Of a DNA stretch of 64,000 bases, positions 1-12,490 are shown piece by piece; positions within the stretch are counted from its first letter, which is position 1, and each line of letters starts with the position of its first letter. Made by a program: the position numbers and the translations under genes. The stretch is from assembly GCA_949752745.1 (NCBI GenBank), contig OX457031.1, positions 53,806,803 to 53,870,802 of the forward strand. The letters run 5' to 3'. This DNA is from Protula sp. h YS-2021 (lineage: Eukaryota; Annelida; Polychaeta; Sabellida; Serpulidae). Below the pieces are notes generated by a model. The model worked only from the letters and a program-made list of their open reading frames with translations. It was not told the origin of the DNA and ran no database searches.

Positions 1-745
1 TCTTTCCCACACTGGGCGGTTCTTAGCTCGGACCCATCTACGCAATTCTAGCTATTTTCTACATTTACGACTACAATACCTTCATTGTATAAAATTTCAG
101 CTCCCTACATGAAATAGTTTCGGCGCTACGGCGTCGACAAAACAGTGCCCAAAATGTTGGAAGTAAGAAAATTCATTAACTTGGACAAGTTGTAGTTTCG
201 AGAATTTTTAGTCGATTTAAAAAATAATACGCCGTTGCACATCTACATCATACATATTTTTACTCGGTGAAATATCAAACCAATCCGCCTGATAGTTAGC
301 GAGATATGGTGTCGACAAAATACAGCGTTTGCACAAAGTTCTATAACAAAGTATCACATTTTTCACAATTTCCCATTTCGTCAATTTTCGGTCGTTTTCA
401 AAAATAATATGCTGCTGCACATGTGCATGCTATATATTTTCACTTGGTGAAATATCAAACCAATCCCACTGATAGTTCGCGAGATACGGTGTCGACAAAA
501 TACAGCACTTGCACAAAGTCCTATCCCACAGTATCATATTTTTCACATTTCCACAATTTTTCACCCATTTGAAATGTAATACGCCGCTGCACTTTTCAGC
601 CTTTATATTTTCACTGTATAAAATTTCACCTCTCTACATGAAATAGTTTCGGCGCTACGGCGTCCACAAAACAGAGCCCAAAATGTTGACGGGCGGACGG
701 ACAGAACCCATTTCTATAGGCCGCCCTTACGTGGGGTGGGGGCCT
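1..745. repeat. Tandem ~180-bp modules ending in a GACGG tail
   Basis: Two clear copies (near 270-420 and 450-600), each containing 'gaaatatcaaaccaatcc', then 'gtgtcgacaaaatacagc', then 'tttttcacaattt'. Partial copies flank them. The array ends at about 690-740 in 'gacgggcggacggacag' followed by a short C/G-rich stretch. The same module-plus-GACGG-tail layout recurs at least five more times in this window with unrelated module sequence. No gene is seen here; the short open frames are in repeat DNA. Confidence 0.7.
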
Positions 746-1798
746 AAAAAGAACAATGGTGGACATTTTGCTGAGCCGAAAAGTGAAGAGATAACATAAG
801 CCAAAGCAGACAGTTGGCGGAGGATCTCCTGGGGAACATTGCTCTCACATTTAAAACTAGTGCAGCCAGTGCACACCAACACCAGTGTACCCGAACATGT
901 CAAACACTGTTATTAGCCAGTCCCTGCCGTTTTGTTTTGGTAAAAAAAACAACAGGCTTTACTTTTCGTCTTTAACCTGCTCTGGAAGGTGGTCGTTAAA
1001 ACAGGTTTAACTGATCGTCTTTTTATCCGGGTCTTGAAGGGGTTGCTACATGCAGGTCTTTTTTATCTGGGTATGGAAGATGGTCAGTACATCACCTATT
1101 CCTTTGATTTTAATTTCTTTTCTTATTGCTTACTGTCTGAACGATTACTCAACACTCCCATTTTTGGAATAGCTTGACAACCAAGTACAATACTTGAAAA
1201 CAATTTTGCTGTCAGCCGAGTAAAACTCGAGCGGCCAGTGTATACAAAACATCAAAGTACACGTTTATATCACACACTTTCAATCACCTATGTGATTTTT
1301 TCTTGTTATAAACAAAAACAAATGTCTCCCTGACTAAACCCATAATTCCCCACCAACCATTTTCCATTTGTTTCCAGATGGTGGCTATACGAAGTAGTTT
1401 GGAAGGCGGTCGCTAAAACAGGTTTTACTGCAGAAACTCTTTATCCGGGTCTGGAAGTGTACAGATTACAGACAGTGTAATAAAATAGCAATGGTGTTAG
1501 ATTCAGCGACTGCAAACTATATCACCAAATATTTTTGCGCAACGACGTCATAAATCTTTTTTTTTTTTTTTTTGCTATACGACTTTCAATGTTTAACAAA
1601 CTAACTAACGCTGACAGCACAGATTTCAAAATAATTCGATACAGTACAAAGAGACGGACCGACAGACGGGCAGAGCCCAACCCATAAGCCCCATAAAACC
1701 CCGGTCGAGGGCCAATGTTTTTGCCAACACAAAAACATATGTGCCCCATTCCGCCCCAATCAGTCACCTCAAACAGACCCAGTACTTCAGTGACCATC
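746..1798. other. No gene seen; two diverged copies of a short repeat
   Basis: A stretch at about 970-1060 ('ggtcgttaaaacaggttt' then 'tttttatccgggtc') recurs at about 1400-1460 in diverged form. A T run lies at 1557-1574, and a GACGG-type tail ('gacggaccgacagacggg') at about 1650-1680. Nothing here looks coding. Confidence 0.5.
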
Positions 1799-2625
1799 TA
1801 CACTGTAGGGTCTTTCTTCCTGCTAGATTTGATCAAAATCGAATTTGCCGTCTCTGAGATACCGTGTGCAATACTCAAAAATTTAAAAAAAAAAAACACC
1901 AAAGTAAATTTTTTTTTAGAAATCGTCCAAAATACAATTTTTGATCAGAATCAACCTTCTTGATGATGTGCACTATCTGATCTTTCTAATTCCACGGTTT
2001 GGTGAATATCGGATGAACTATTTTACAAATATCGCGTAAACAAAGTCCAAAAACAGCTACAAACAAACCAAAGTGAAAATATCAAAGGTTTGTCAAAAAT
2101 TCAACTTTTCACAAAAATTAAAAAAACCTTTAGTGATGATCGTCACTGTATGATCTTTCTTTCTAAAAGGTTTTGATGAAGATCTGATGAACTGTTTTAG
2201 AGATATCGCGTAAACAAGGTCCAAAACAGTTAAAAAAACACAAGTGAAAATTTCAAAAAATTCGTCAAAAATTCAATTTTTAACAAAAATCAATATAATT
2301 CCTCAGTGCAAAGTGCAGTATACGGTCTTTCTTCCTGCAAGGTATGATGAAGAGATGATGAGCTGTTTCGAGATATCGCGTAAACGAAGAATAAAAAAGG
2401 CACTGAAAGCACGAAATTTTTTTTTTAAATCGCCAAAAAAATCCAATTTTAATCAGACCGCCAAAAGCTTGATGGCGTGCATCCAGCTACGGTTATGTAA
2501 GTAGATTTGCGAAATATAAGATCAAACGACTTACGCATGTCACAGGAATGAGTGGTGACGGACGGACGGACAGACAGACAGCCCAATCCATAGGCCCCTC
2601 CGTGGCACAAAGCCCCGGTTGGGGG
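1799..2625. repeat. ~170-bp tandem repeat, four units, with GACGG tail
   Basis: Units begin at about 1799, 1968, 2143 and 2311, each opening with a form of 'cactgtatgatctttctt' and containing 'gagatatcgcgtaaac' and A-rich tracts. The array ends near 2555-2585 in 'gacggacggacggacagac', followed by a C/G-rich stretch. Same architecture as 1-745 but different module sequence. Confidence 0.7.
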
Positions 2626-2639
2626 CTAACAAAAACCGT

Positions 2640-3790
2640 GCGACTTATCCAAGTAATAATTACATTAAATTTGATGTCGATCCGACTTTCTGCTTTTTTC
2701 GAGACAGTTTGCTTTACAACAGAAAAACTGCTTACGTAATGGTGTCATTTGAAGTTTTCGTTCGTTTCATGCTGAGGAAAAATTGATAAAATCTTTCGGA
2801 CATATCAAACAACATTCCCACCAAGCTTGACTTCCTCCGATGTTCAACGACTGAGAAACCTTACATGCAAGATTTTAACGTCATGGTGTCAAACGCCTTT
2901 ATTAACTTCGCAACAGTTAAAAGAACCGTCCGACTGGCCCAAGGAATACCACACGAAATTCGAAATTGATACGACTTTCCGTTATCGATGTGTTTTGCAA
3001 ACAAGATCTTGTTAAAAAATATATACATATTTTACGTAATAACGTCATATGCCGTACTCGTTCGTACTACTCGAGAAAATTTATCAGAATATTTCGAACC
3101 TATCAAGCAAAAATCCCACCAAGTTTGAACTTTTTTCCGATGTCCAGCGGCTGAGAAATTTTGCACACAAGATTTTACGTCATGACGTCACACACCTTAA
3201 ATAAAATGATATAACATGCATCAATACCGAATACTCGACAGAACCGTCCAACGTATCCAAGGAATAACTACAGCAAGCTTGACGCCGACGGGACTTTTCA
3301 TTTTGTGAGGTACCTTACACGGTATCCAGACAGAAGGGCCTTGGACATAAGGGCCTTTCCCAAAACGGCCTTTCCCGGATTCACCTTACACACATTTTTT
3401 CACAACAGGCAAACACACACACAGAACGTAAAAAGATTATATGACTCTACTCGGTGAGAGAGACAATTTATACACATTTTACGTGATGACGTCTTATGCC
3501 GTTTTCGGTTGTTCTAACTGCGAAAAAAAAAATTGACGAAATTTTTCGGACCTATCAAGCAACTATCCCACCAAGTCTGAACTTTTTTTCCGATGATTTT
3601 GCACACAAGGTTTTTATGTAATGACGCCTTCTCTACAACCGTGCGACAAAAGCTGACAGAACTGACTGATCTACCCAAGGAAACAAGCAGACCTCTTTCA
3701 CACATTTTGTTCACAATAGACTGACGAAGACATACGTACATACGCACTACACACACACACTGTACGTCTCCCCTTGGTCAGGGAGACACA
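2640..3790. repeat. Large diverged tandem modules (three copies)
   Basis: Copies near 2740-3030, 3040-3330 and 3480-3780 share 'acctatcaagcaa', 'cccaccaag(c/t)ttgaac', 'ttccgatg', 'gagaaa' and 'acacaagattttacgtcatgacgtc'. They are diverged and contain frameshifting indels. No coding gene is supported. Confidence 0.6.
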
Positions 3791-4079
3791 ACCAATAGCA
3801 ATAGTGTGTCCTGCGTGTGAATACGACCATAGCCTCCCGAACACTCCTAGTTCAACGCCAATTTCAGTTCAGAAAATGCTGTGTTATGTTATATCCAGCC
3901 ACCCGCGATAAATCATCAAACCGCACGCCCTCCCCGCCATCCGAGCTCATCAGTGTATCAATATGGATGCAACAGAATTCAGAAGCGGGTGAGGAGCGAG
4001 TATGCAACAAGTATGTCAGTAAAACTGACTAAGTCCCCCGTCGGCGTGCAATCACAAGATTTCAAGACATTTCGAGGTC

Positions 4080-4546
4080 TTAACTAAGCCCCTGGCCGCT
4101 TGCAATCCTAGGAAATTAGTTTGATTTTCGACAAGGGCACATTTTATGTCAAGGGCTGAGGGCGAAATTTGACGGAGAAACCTATACCCAGGTGCACAAC
4201 TAGAGCGTTTATTCTATGCATACACAAGGTTTAAATGAAATACGCCAGCAGTTCTTGATATCTGTCGCAGAAACGACACCCTATCCCACCATTTCAATCT
4301 CAAATCTTCGGATTTTGGACGATGTCTGCAGGCCAAATTTTTCGGCAGACGGTGAAATACCCTTGTGCACAACTACAACCCTTATTCTATGCATGTGCAA
4401 GGTTTAAATGATATCCCTCCAGTAGTTCTTGAGATCTATCGCGGAAATGACACTCTATGCCAAATGTTGACGGACAGACGGACGGACGGACAGACCCGAA
4501 TTCAATAGTCCCCCGCTCCGCGCTACGCGGCGGCGGGGGACTAATC
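4080..4546. repeat. Two-copy module, GACGG tail and terminal hairpin
   Basis: Two ~180-bp copies share 'cttattctatgcat' and 'caaggtttaaatga'. They are followed by 'gacggacagacggacggac' (about 4470-4490) and a GC-rich hairpin at 4506-4543, whose arms are 'tagtcccccgc' and 'gcgggggacta'. This is the clearest example of a hairpin after the GACGG tail. Confidence 0.65.
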
Positions 4547-4759
4547 ACATTTTAACGTAACATTCGCCACACGTTGTCAAATGTATGCCAAATACAATGC
4601 CTACCGGTGGACCCTTCCAAGGCATAAATCACACCAGACTAAAAGCTAATCCCACTTGTCGTTCGAGAATTATCCTGTTCACAAAGTCCAGTATTGAAAA
4701 TATGTTATGTCATATGACGTTATACATTGCGCTATACACACGAAATACATTGAGCCGTC

Positions 4760-5950
4760 GGACTCCCCCCCCCCCCCCCTCCCCCGCCTTCCTCGAAGCA
4801 TTATTATACCAAGTTTAAAGCTGATCCGCCGTTCATTCTGCAGTTACAGTGATAACGAAATTATCACGTTTTGACGTCTTATGGCGTCAGGCGTTGACCA
4901 ATATGCGTCAAATACAACACCAACCGACGGACAAACCCAACGCATAATCTCACAATGACTTATCCGACCTTTCAAGTGTCTACAAAAGATACACATACAG
5001 AACGCACAGAAACGAAATGTTTCTCTACGGCTGGAGGGGGGGGGGGGGGTGAGCATAAAAATCAGACTGGAATTGTTAGACAAGCAGTCCTTTTTTTCTT
5101 CTTCTTCAAATTTTCCGGGTTTTTTTTTTTTTGGGGGGGGGGGGTCTTCTTTGCTTTTTTCTTTTTTTTTTTTGTTTGTTTGATTGTTTTTGTTTGTTTG
5201 CTTTTTTTTTTGTTGGGTCAGTTTTTTTTTTTTTTTTTTTTTGTTTTGCCAATATTTTGGCCAATTCTGTGCCAAACCGATAACAAAATACTATTAGCCC
5301 TCTGAAGTTTTGCCTGGGATCATTCCCGTTAAGATGTGATTGAACCATAACTGCAATACGAGCAGCAACTTTTCTGAAATGTGGCCGGTTTTGGCCGCAA
5401 GTTTTGGATAAATTGTAAAAACCACATACTTCAGCATCTGGAGTCAATTCCTGTCAAATTTCGGACCGGATTTGTAGGATGAGTAGTATTTTTGCGCTCT
5501 ATTTTTGTAATTTATCCTGCTTTTTTTACAATATTTCAGCCAAACCGATAATAGAATAGTTCGATCTTGCTGAAACGATTGAAACATAACTGCAGTACGA
5601 GTAGCAGTTTTGTGTGTGTGTGTGTTTTTTTGTTTTGTTTTTTTTTTGTTTTGTTTTTTTTTTTTCGTTTTTTTTTTTTTTTGCGAATCGCCAATAAAGT
5701 ACTTTGTCAGGAGGGGAGTACCAAGAAAACATTCGTACAAAATTTGAAAGCAGTACGAAAAAATTGTAGAAGTACTTTGAAAATTGGCTGCCCGAAATTT
5801 CGAAAAGAAACGCCCCATATTTGGGAACTTTTTGCACGGGAGGGCTATCTAGGAAGAATTCTTGCACGATTTGAAAGCAATCCGATCCAAACTTTGGGAT
5901 AAAAGTTTGAAAAATTAGCCACAAAAAACTTAAGAGGCCATCTAAATGAA
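4760..5950. repeat. Low-complexity T- and C/G-rich region with a diverged duplication
   Basis: Long T runs lie at 5095-5240 and 5625-5680, with G or C runs at 4765-4780 and 5037-5050. Two diverged copies of a module ('cataactgca(a/g)tacgag(c/t)agca') lie near 5340 and 5585. The long open frames here come from homopolymers and code for nothing recognisable. Confidence 0.6.
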
Positions 5951-6007
5951 CACTCACGTCGAGTTAAAAATCTTCTCAAAGATTTGCTTGAATCCTGTTT
6001 GAATGCA

Positions 6008-7352
6008 GGTCACTTGCCCCCCCCCCCCCCCCCGACCACTGCCCCTTCATTTTGTTAACTCGGTCAACTGCCCCCCCCCCCCACAGGACAACTGCGCCCC
6101 CCCCCCCCCCCCCCGTGTTTAACGTTGGCTTCTAGTAAAAAATGTACATTGTGAAAATGTGTTTTTTTTTAATTTGCTTTCGTTGCATGGTTATAGCATA
6201 TGATGTTAATGAGACAAAAGCCCTTAGAAGTTTTAATTACATTAATAAATAATCCCCCAAGTGAGCATCGCTCAGTACTGAGATGGCATCGCGGATTAAG
6301 CAGAGTGGCATCGACCAAGAGCCAGGTGTCAATGCAGGATATAAGCCTTTTGATGTGTTGGCCTAACAGACTTGAAAAGCCCTGTGAAGTTTTAGTCTCA
6401 ATGACATTAATCGACCTCACAAGTTTCAAAGCGATAGCACTTCTAATAATCTTAACAATATCATTAACTCTTTCAATTTTGAATTTTAATTAAATGAAAA
6501 TGTTTTCCTCCTTTTATATGAAAAAGGACACCTAAAATAGCGACGGGAGGTTGGGGTGGGGGGGGGGGGGGAGGATTGGGAGTACCTGGCATAGATTCAG
6601 CAGTCAAATATTTTCATTGAAACATACAGTGAACTAGAGCTTTAGTGAGGCAGGATCCCCCGGGTAACACATAACGTCATTGGATGTTAGCAAATTCATT
6701 GAAATTGAAAACCCTACATTGCCTAACAACTTTTGGTCGATTTAAAAAATAAGACAGCATTAGCTGCATGTGAAACGAAAAGCATTAGCATGAATAGTTT
6801 TGGAGTTACGGCCTGGCCAAAATGTCACATCTTTGTACATTCGAACTAAATTTTTACCTGTTTTTAAAATACTGTGATTTTGACAATTTTTCACCAAATC
6901 GAACAAAAATACGACGTTGCACATCTCCAATATACGTATTAACCGCATGTGAAACGAAAAAGCATTAGCACGAATAGTTCTGGAGTTACGGCCTGTACAA
7001 AATGTCACATCTTTGTACATTCGAACTAAATTTTACCTGTTTTCAAAATATTGTCATTTTGACAATTTTTTTACCAAATCGAACGAAAATACGACGTTGC
7101 ACACCTCCAATATACGTATTAACCGCATGCAAAAGATAGTATACTAGAGCGGACGGACCGACGGACAGACAAGCTGAAAACTATATCCCTCCGTTACATG
7201 GGGGATAAATAGCCCACCCACGTGCCCACAGGCTGAGGGCACCCCCTGCAATTCATTTGGGGGAGACAGGCACATGATCGGGGGGGGGGGGGGCAGTTGA
7301 CCGTGTTGACAAAATGGGGGGGCAGGTGTCCGGGGGGCAAGTGGCCGTTCAC
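6008..7352. mobile_element. Non-autonomous element with C-rich inverted tip arrays
   Basis: The left end (about 6008-6110) reads through 'cacttgcccc', 'gaccactgcccc', 'cattttgttaac' and 'cggtcaactgcccccc'. The reverse complement of the right end (about 7280-7352) repeats these in the same order ('ccacttgcccccc', 'gacacctgcccccc', 'cattttgtcaac', 'cggtcaactgcccccc'). The ~1.3-kb interior has no coding gene and contains a ~180-bp tandem array with its own GACGG tail (6730-7215). Target-site duplication was not established. Confidence 0.55.
6730..7215. repeat. ~180-bp tandem modules with GACGG tail
   Basis: Two near-identical copies, each containing 'catgtgaaacgaaaagcat', 'ggagttacggcctg' and 'aaaatgtcacatctttgt', then a third partial copy. 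They are followed by 'gacggaccgacggacagac' near 7150 and a short hairpin-like 'atccctccg...gggggat'. Confidence 0.7.
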
Positions 7353-8127
7353 CATCCTGTTCAAAACGTCCGTCGCACACAATAGTGCCAAAGGTAAAAA
7401 GTCCAACAGTGGCCTCGAAAGTTCACGAGAGGTCACGAGATCAGCCCCAGAGGTCATCTGTGTAAACACCACACCGAGTTTCATAAAAAAAATCCGCTCA
7501 CATGCTTAGGTTGAATGTTGTCCATAAGATGCACAAGACCCATACCCAGGAATGTCTTGAAATGCAATATAAAAGACAACAATTCAATATCTGCAGTGAA
7601 TCACCACCCGAGGCCACCAAAATCTAATCACGCCGACAGGTTATCCGGCGTTTCAGTAAAATTCGATGTGACTTTGGCGGGAATCGCGTTCATTTTCGTG
7701 AATTTTAACTTAGGATAACGTAGGATAACTGCCCCATCGTATGACTGCCCCACCGACTGACTGCCCCACCGTATGACCGCCCCACCGTATGACTGCCCCA
7801 CCATTTGTGCAACCTTGGATGACTGCCTCCCGGGCGCACTGCCCCACCGGGAACCTTCACCATTATTTTTCATCTATCTGGATAGCTTTACTTTTTTAGC
7901 CTAACCTTCCCTTTCGAACCCCCTGCCCTCTACCCCACTCCGGGTGTAGGAAAAAATACCACCGGACATAATACCACCGTCAGGGTTCGCGCTGGGTTCT
8001 CAGGAAAGTGAGTCAAAAAAGGAAAGTGTGACTCAGTTGGGTGCAGAAAAACTCGGTGGATTCCGAAAAAGTGAGTCATTTCGTAAAAGATGCCCAAAAA
8101 GTGGACAAAAACCCCGCCAACGCGAAC

Positions 8128-8562
8128 CCTGCCACCGGGCAAAATACCACCGGACATAATACCACCAAGGAAGTGAAAACTAGGACAAAATACCACCACA
8201 ATCTTTTATTGCTTTCTCTGATCACCGGAGCTATTTATAACTGTTGATGTTGGTTTAAATTCTACTCATTTTAGTGCCCTATTTATATGCGGAAAGTCTT
8301 GCGCTATGGCAATCCCTTGCCAATAGACATAACGGAATATTGGCTCTTTTTCTCTGCGACCTACTGCATCTGATTTTTACAATCCCTACGCCATCTCCGT
8401 TTCGCGTCTTTAGAGCTTCTTCCATGACTGGACGCCACCGAGTATGCGTTGTTACGCTGTATAATAAAAAGATATTGTTGGTGGTATTTTGTCCTAGTTT
8501 TTATTTCTTTGGTGGTATTTTGCCCGGTGGTATTATGTCCGGTGGTATTTTGTCCGGTTCCC
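8128..8562. mobile_element. Inner element with inverted 'ataccaccgg' tip repeats
   Basis: The left end has 'ccgggcaaaataccaccgg' then 'acataataccaccaagg' and 'aaaactaggacaaaatacc'. The right end (8483-8562) has the exact inverse motifs ('ggtattttgtcctagttttt', 'ggtggtattttgcccggtgg'). An extra half-copy of the left tip sits at 7955-7990. The ~290-bp interior is non-coding. Confidence 0.6.
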
Positions 8563-8575
8563 CCCCCCCCCCCCC

Positions 8576-9118
8576 ACAAGTTGGTTGATCAGAGGACTGA
8601 TTGATAAGTTAAATGGTTTGTTTCAAGTGCGAACTCTGGTGTTTCAAGTGTAGCATCACAACGACGAACTGTGAAAGTGACAACAGTGTTGGATAAATAT
8701 TGATTACTTTGTCAAAAAAAAAAAGCGCCGAATATTATTTGAAATAAATAATTGGTTTCAATGTGCTTCCTTATTTGATCACCCCCCCCCCCCCCCAAAA
8801 AAAAAAAAAATAATAATAATAAAATAAAATAAATAACACTCTCAAAACTCGGGAGTATTAAAATAATTAATAAGACTTGTTAACAATCCTCACTTAAAAC
8901 ACCGGAGATCGCACAATTAAAGCATGCTAAACCAAAGACCTTAAATTCCCAACTACTACTGATTACCACTTCTGGAGATTGCAATTGATTGGCATAGAAT
9001 AAAACGCCGGAAACCATGTAATTAAGTTATCAGTCAATCTTCTGATCACAAAACAAGACACCGGAGTTAACAAAACCAGATAACCTATCAATCAGTCCTC
9101 TTATCAACCAACTTGTCG
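8576..9118. mobile_element. MITE-like unit with ~32-bp TIRs
   Basis: The left end 'acaagttggttgatcagagg' continues 'actgattgataagtta'. The right end is its inverse, 'tatcaatcagtcctcttatc' then 'aaccaacttgt'. The interior is AT-rich with no coding potential. It directly abuts the 8128-8562 unit. Confidence 0.6.
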
Positions 9119-9939
9119 ACTGGATACAAAAAGGGGGCGGGGTGGGGTAGAAGGCAGGGGGGGGGGGGGGTTGGAAAGGGAAGATTTAGCCAAAAAAAAG
9201 TAAAGCCAACCAGACAGATGAAAAATCATTAGGAAGGCTACTGGTGGGGCAGTCATCCAGTGGGCAGTCATCCTAGGTTGCACAAATGGTGAGGCAGTCA
9301 TCCAGTCACCTAACTTCTCAGAAGTTAATAAAAAATAATGATGAACTTCACTTCTTTCCAAATCACGTTTGGCAAAAACCAAACAACGTCGCACATCCAC
9401 AATACACAAAGAGTGGAATCTCCTCATCTCAAACTTGGATATCTCGAAGCTTCCCGCCCCCTTGTCTCTTCCCTCAAGTCCCAACATTCCAACTCCATTT
9501 TGCTACTAAGTGGTTACGTCGGGTGTGTCAAACTGAATTTCGCAGTCCTGACAGAAATACTCACAGCAACTGTATAAGCACCGTTTTAACATTTCAGAAT
9601 TCTACGCCTAACAACTACATAAGACAGAATGAAAATCGAATGAACTGTCCATGCGTCAGCAGTCTGCAAAACCTTTGGGACACTTCGGACCTTGCGAAAG
9701 ACGCAAAAATACCAATGTGAGGAGTTAAGCGGAGTAAAAGCAATACTCTGTTACAGTTACGAGCATTCTTGTTTTCAGTTCAATTGCAATCAATAAATTC
9801 CCTTGGCTTCTTATTCTGTTGCCATCACGAAAATTAAATGTAGTGCACTTTACAGGTCAGTTACAATTACACTTCAATTAAAATTCTGCTTAATATTTGT
9901 TAACCTAACCTCCTACTGATCTACCAGAATCGTCCTGAA

Positions 9940-10250
9940 ATGATTATTTACTCCGGAGTAAACGAACGACTTGTCATGAATTACTCCGAAGTGAACGTGC
10001 GAGTTTGCCACAAATTACTCCGCCAGAGTGAACGAGTGGGACATGAATTATTCCGGACTGAACGACTGGGTTGGCATGATTTACTCCGGAGATCCATTAG
10101 GATGTCCTGAGATCATTATTTACTCGGGAGTGAACGAGCGAGTAGTCATGAATCACTTCGGAGATATATTCGAAATAATAGACAATCAAACCTCGTTCCA
10201 ATCCAAGTGGGCCAACAAGTTACCATTTTTCACCACGGAGTAAACAAATC
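9940..10250. repeat. ~45-50-bp minisatellite
   Basis: Five to six diverged units with the core 'atgaattactccg(g/a)agtgaacga' run from about 9940 to 10170, with a last partial match near 10235. No gene. Confidence 0.65.
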
Positions 10251-12490
10251 TCTGGTTTACACCGTTGTCGCTCAATGAGACGTGTCGCAATTGGTTGCAC
10301 TTTTCATCCTGCTGCACCCGTATTCAACAACGTGGCCACGACTGAATCTTGTACACAAACTCGAGATCTAATTACGACCTTCACTAATCCAATAAATAAA
10401 ACTAGGGTTCAAGTAGTATAAACTGAGGCTCAGTGTGAGCTTACATGGAGGCGGCTTAAAATGAAGGAAGATGGCAAAGATCGTTTCTCACCAAAAATGC
10501 TTCTAGCACTTGATTTCACTAATTTAAATAAAACAAGAAAACAGTTTCCCCATCCGTAGACACAAATAATTTTACACTTCTTTGAGCAACGTTATCGAAT
10601 ACGGGCGAAGATTCGGCCACATAAGTGAGGGACATTCTACAGTTTTCACAGAGTTTCTTTCAGATTTTTTATTAATGTTCGCTAGGTAATTCATGAAGAA
10701 TTAGGTAACTGACATTTTTTTTTAAATAACAGGAAGCCCACTTTCAAAATGATGATACTCGCACAGTTTTTAACGGAGTGTTTTTACGTTTTATAAGAAT
10801 GTTTTATCACGTGATGTTTTCTTTAACAGTGCCTGTTCAGGATATCCGAAAAAATCTGCCAATCCGCCCTTTTTATGATTTTACACGAGTCTTCCCTGGT
10901 TTGTCCTCTCTAGGAAGATAACTTTTTCAGGAATCCTACAAGTTTTCTGATACTTTATTTACTATTATCCTAATTAAAGGATGGCCACAATGTCCCTGGA
11001 CAGTTTTGTTATAATCGCCTCCGTAAAGTAAAATCGCAACTTAAAGTGTTTAAACCAGTTAATAGGAGAGTGTCATTGTAGATAGTAGCGTAGTTCATTA
11101 AATTGACTATTAAGTCAGACAAACATTACTTTTTCATTAATATATGAATCTTTCGCGAAGTCGAAGTGTCCCGGAAAAATGTGCCGAAGTGTCTTTTGTG
11201 CTATTCGTAGGTGCCAGTGCCGAACCAGAAAAGGGCCGAAATGTCCGAAAACCCGACAAACAAACCTGTGCCTGAATTGAAGCCTACGCGGACACTTGCG
11301 CCCTTTGCTTACCAGCTTTTCCACTTTGTCCATAATCTGTCGACCCCGCCCCCCCCCCCCGAAACAAGGAGACTCACAACTTCACTTTTTGTCCCCATAA
11401 AAATTAACTCTGAAAGACAAGTCTTTTAAAATAAACTAACAAAATATCTTTGAAATGCTGCATTTTTATTGTTTGTTTTTTTATTTTTAATTATTATTAT
11501 TATAATTTATTATTATTATTAAGATAATTTTCCTCACATGAAAACTACAATAGAATTTCTTTTTAATCTTTTTAACCAAGAATAATTCGGTCGAAATCAA
11601 ACACGATGGCAAAAAAAGTTTCAATGCTAACCATTCAAATAAACAAAGCCATTACAATTTTGATTTTATACTTTAGTACAAAATGTGAATACGTTTGAAT
11701 AACATATGATGAATGAGTTTGTTGAAATAACTACTACTATGTAAACGAAATGCATTGCCAAATTTTATACAACAGAAAGTGTGACGGAGCTGCCTAATAG
11801 AGTCTTATGTTGCAATAAAACACCAAGGCACATCCTAAAATACAGGAAAAATAAATAGCTATGTACATGTAAAAAGGTATTTTATATACAGCACGATGTA
11901 AAATGGTACAAGAAAATGTATGACCAATGAAAAAAGAAGCAATGCTGCTAAAATTTTACCCAAAACAGAGTGGTTCAGAATCACGTCAGAATTTTAATAA
12001 CTGGAAAGTTTTCTAGCAATTCTGTACCATATAAACAGTTCACAGCATGCAATTTTAGCCGACGCAGATTTTTTTTGTTTGTTTTGACCCTAACATTTAA
12101 CAAAGCAAAAAGATTAGGTCAGAATTTTACAACCAAAATAATATCTGTGGATCGAGAAGCATGAGCAAAACAAAAAAAAAACAACATAATAAAAAAAAAA
12201 CCTTGAAAACCCTAATCCCACTGCTGCAACGGCTGTTCCTATATGTCAATTTCTAACACTATACATCCTCTTTCCCCCCATGTCCGGCTGTAAAATCCAG
12301 ATTCACTAACAATGACCCTTTGGGACCCAAGTCCATCGAAAGGGACAAAGGACATGGTGAGATTTGCAAACTTAGTCGTACATGTAACAAATTTGCTGCG
12401 TAAAACTGTGTGTAGTGTATTGCACTATCCTTCTGACGAAACGAAAGGCATAGATAACAACGTAACAACGCGATCGGAAGAATCGATTCT
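10251..12490. other. No gene seen; 3' flank of the MPLKIP-like gene
   Basis: AT-rich sequence, with short repeats of a 'gaagtgtc' or 'gaaatgtcc' motif at about 11155-11250 and a C run near 11345. Part of 11.5-12.49 kb is probably the 3' UTR of the minus-strand gene that starts upstream; a minus-strand AATAAA lies near 11465. No open frame here resembles a known protein. Confidence 0.45.

Larger units (their letters stand above)
7722..9312. mobile_element. Outer element of a nested set; inverted 'gactgcccc' tip arrays
   Basis: At the left end (about 7722-7850) 'gactgccccaccgtat' repeats about six times, then 'accatttgtgcaacct' and 'ggatgactgcc'. The right end (about 9241-9312) carries the inverse: 'ggcagtcatcc', 'aggttgcacaaatggt' and 'gaggcagtcatcc'. 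Two further inverted-repeat units lie inside (8128-8562 and 8576-9118). No coding gene is seen. Confidence 0.6.

Noticed and set aside
4844..5902. Several open frames of 110-145 codons on both strands
   Set aside because: They are runs of Lys, Phe, Pro and Gly from T, A, C and G homopolymers; no domain and no conserved start.
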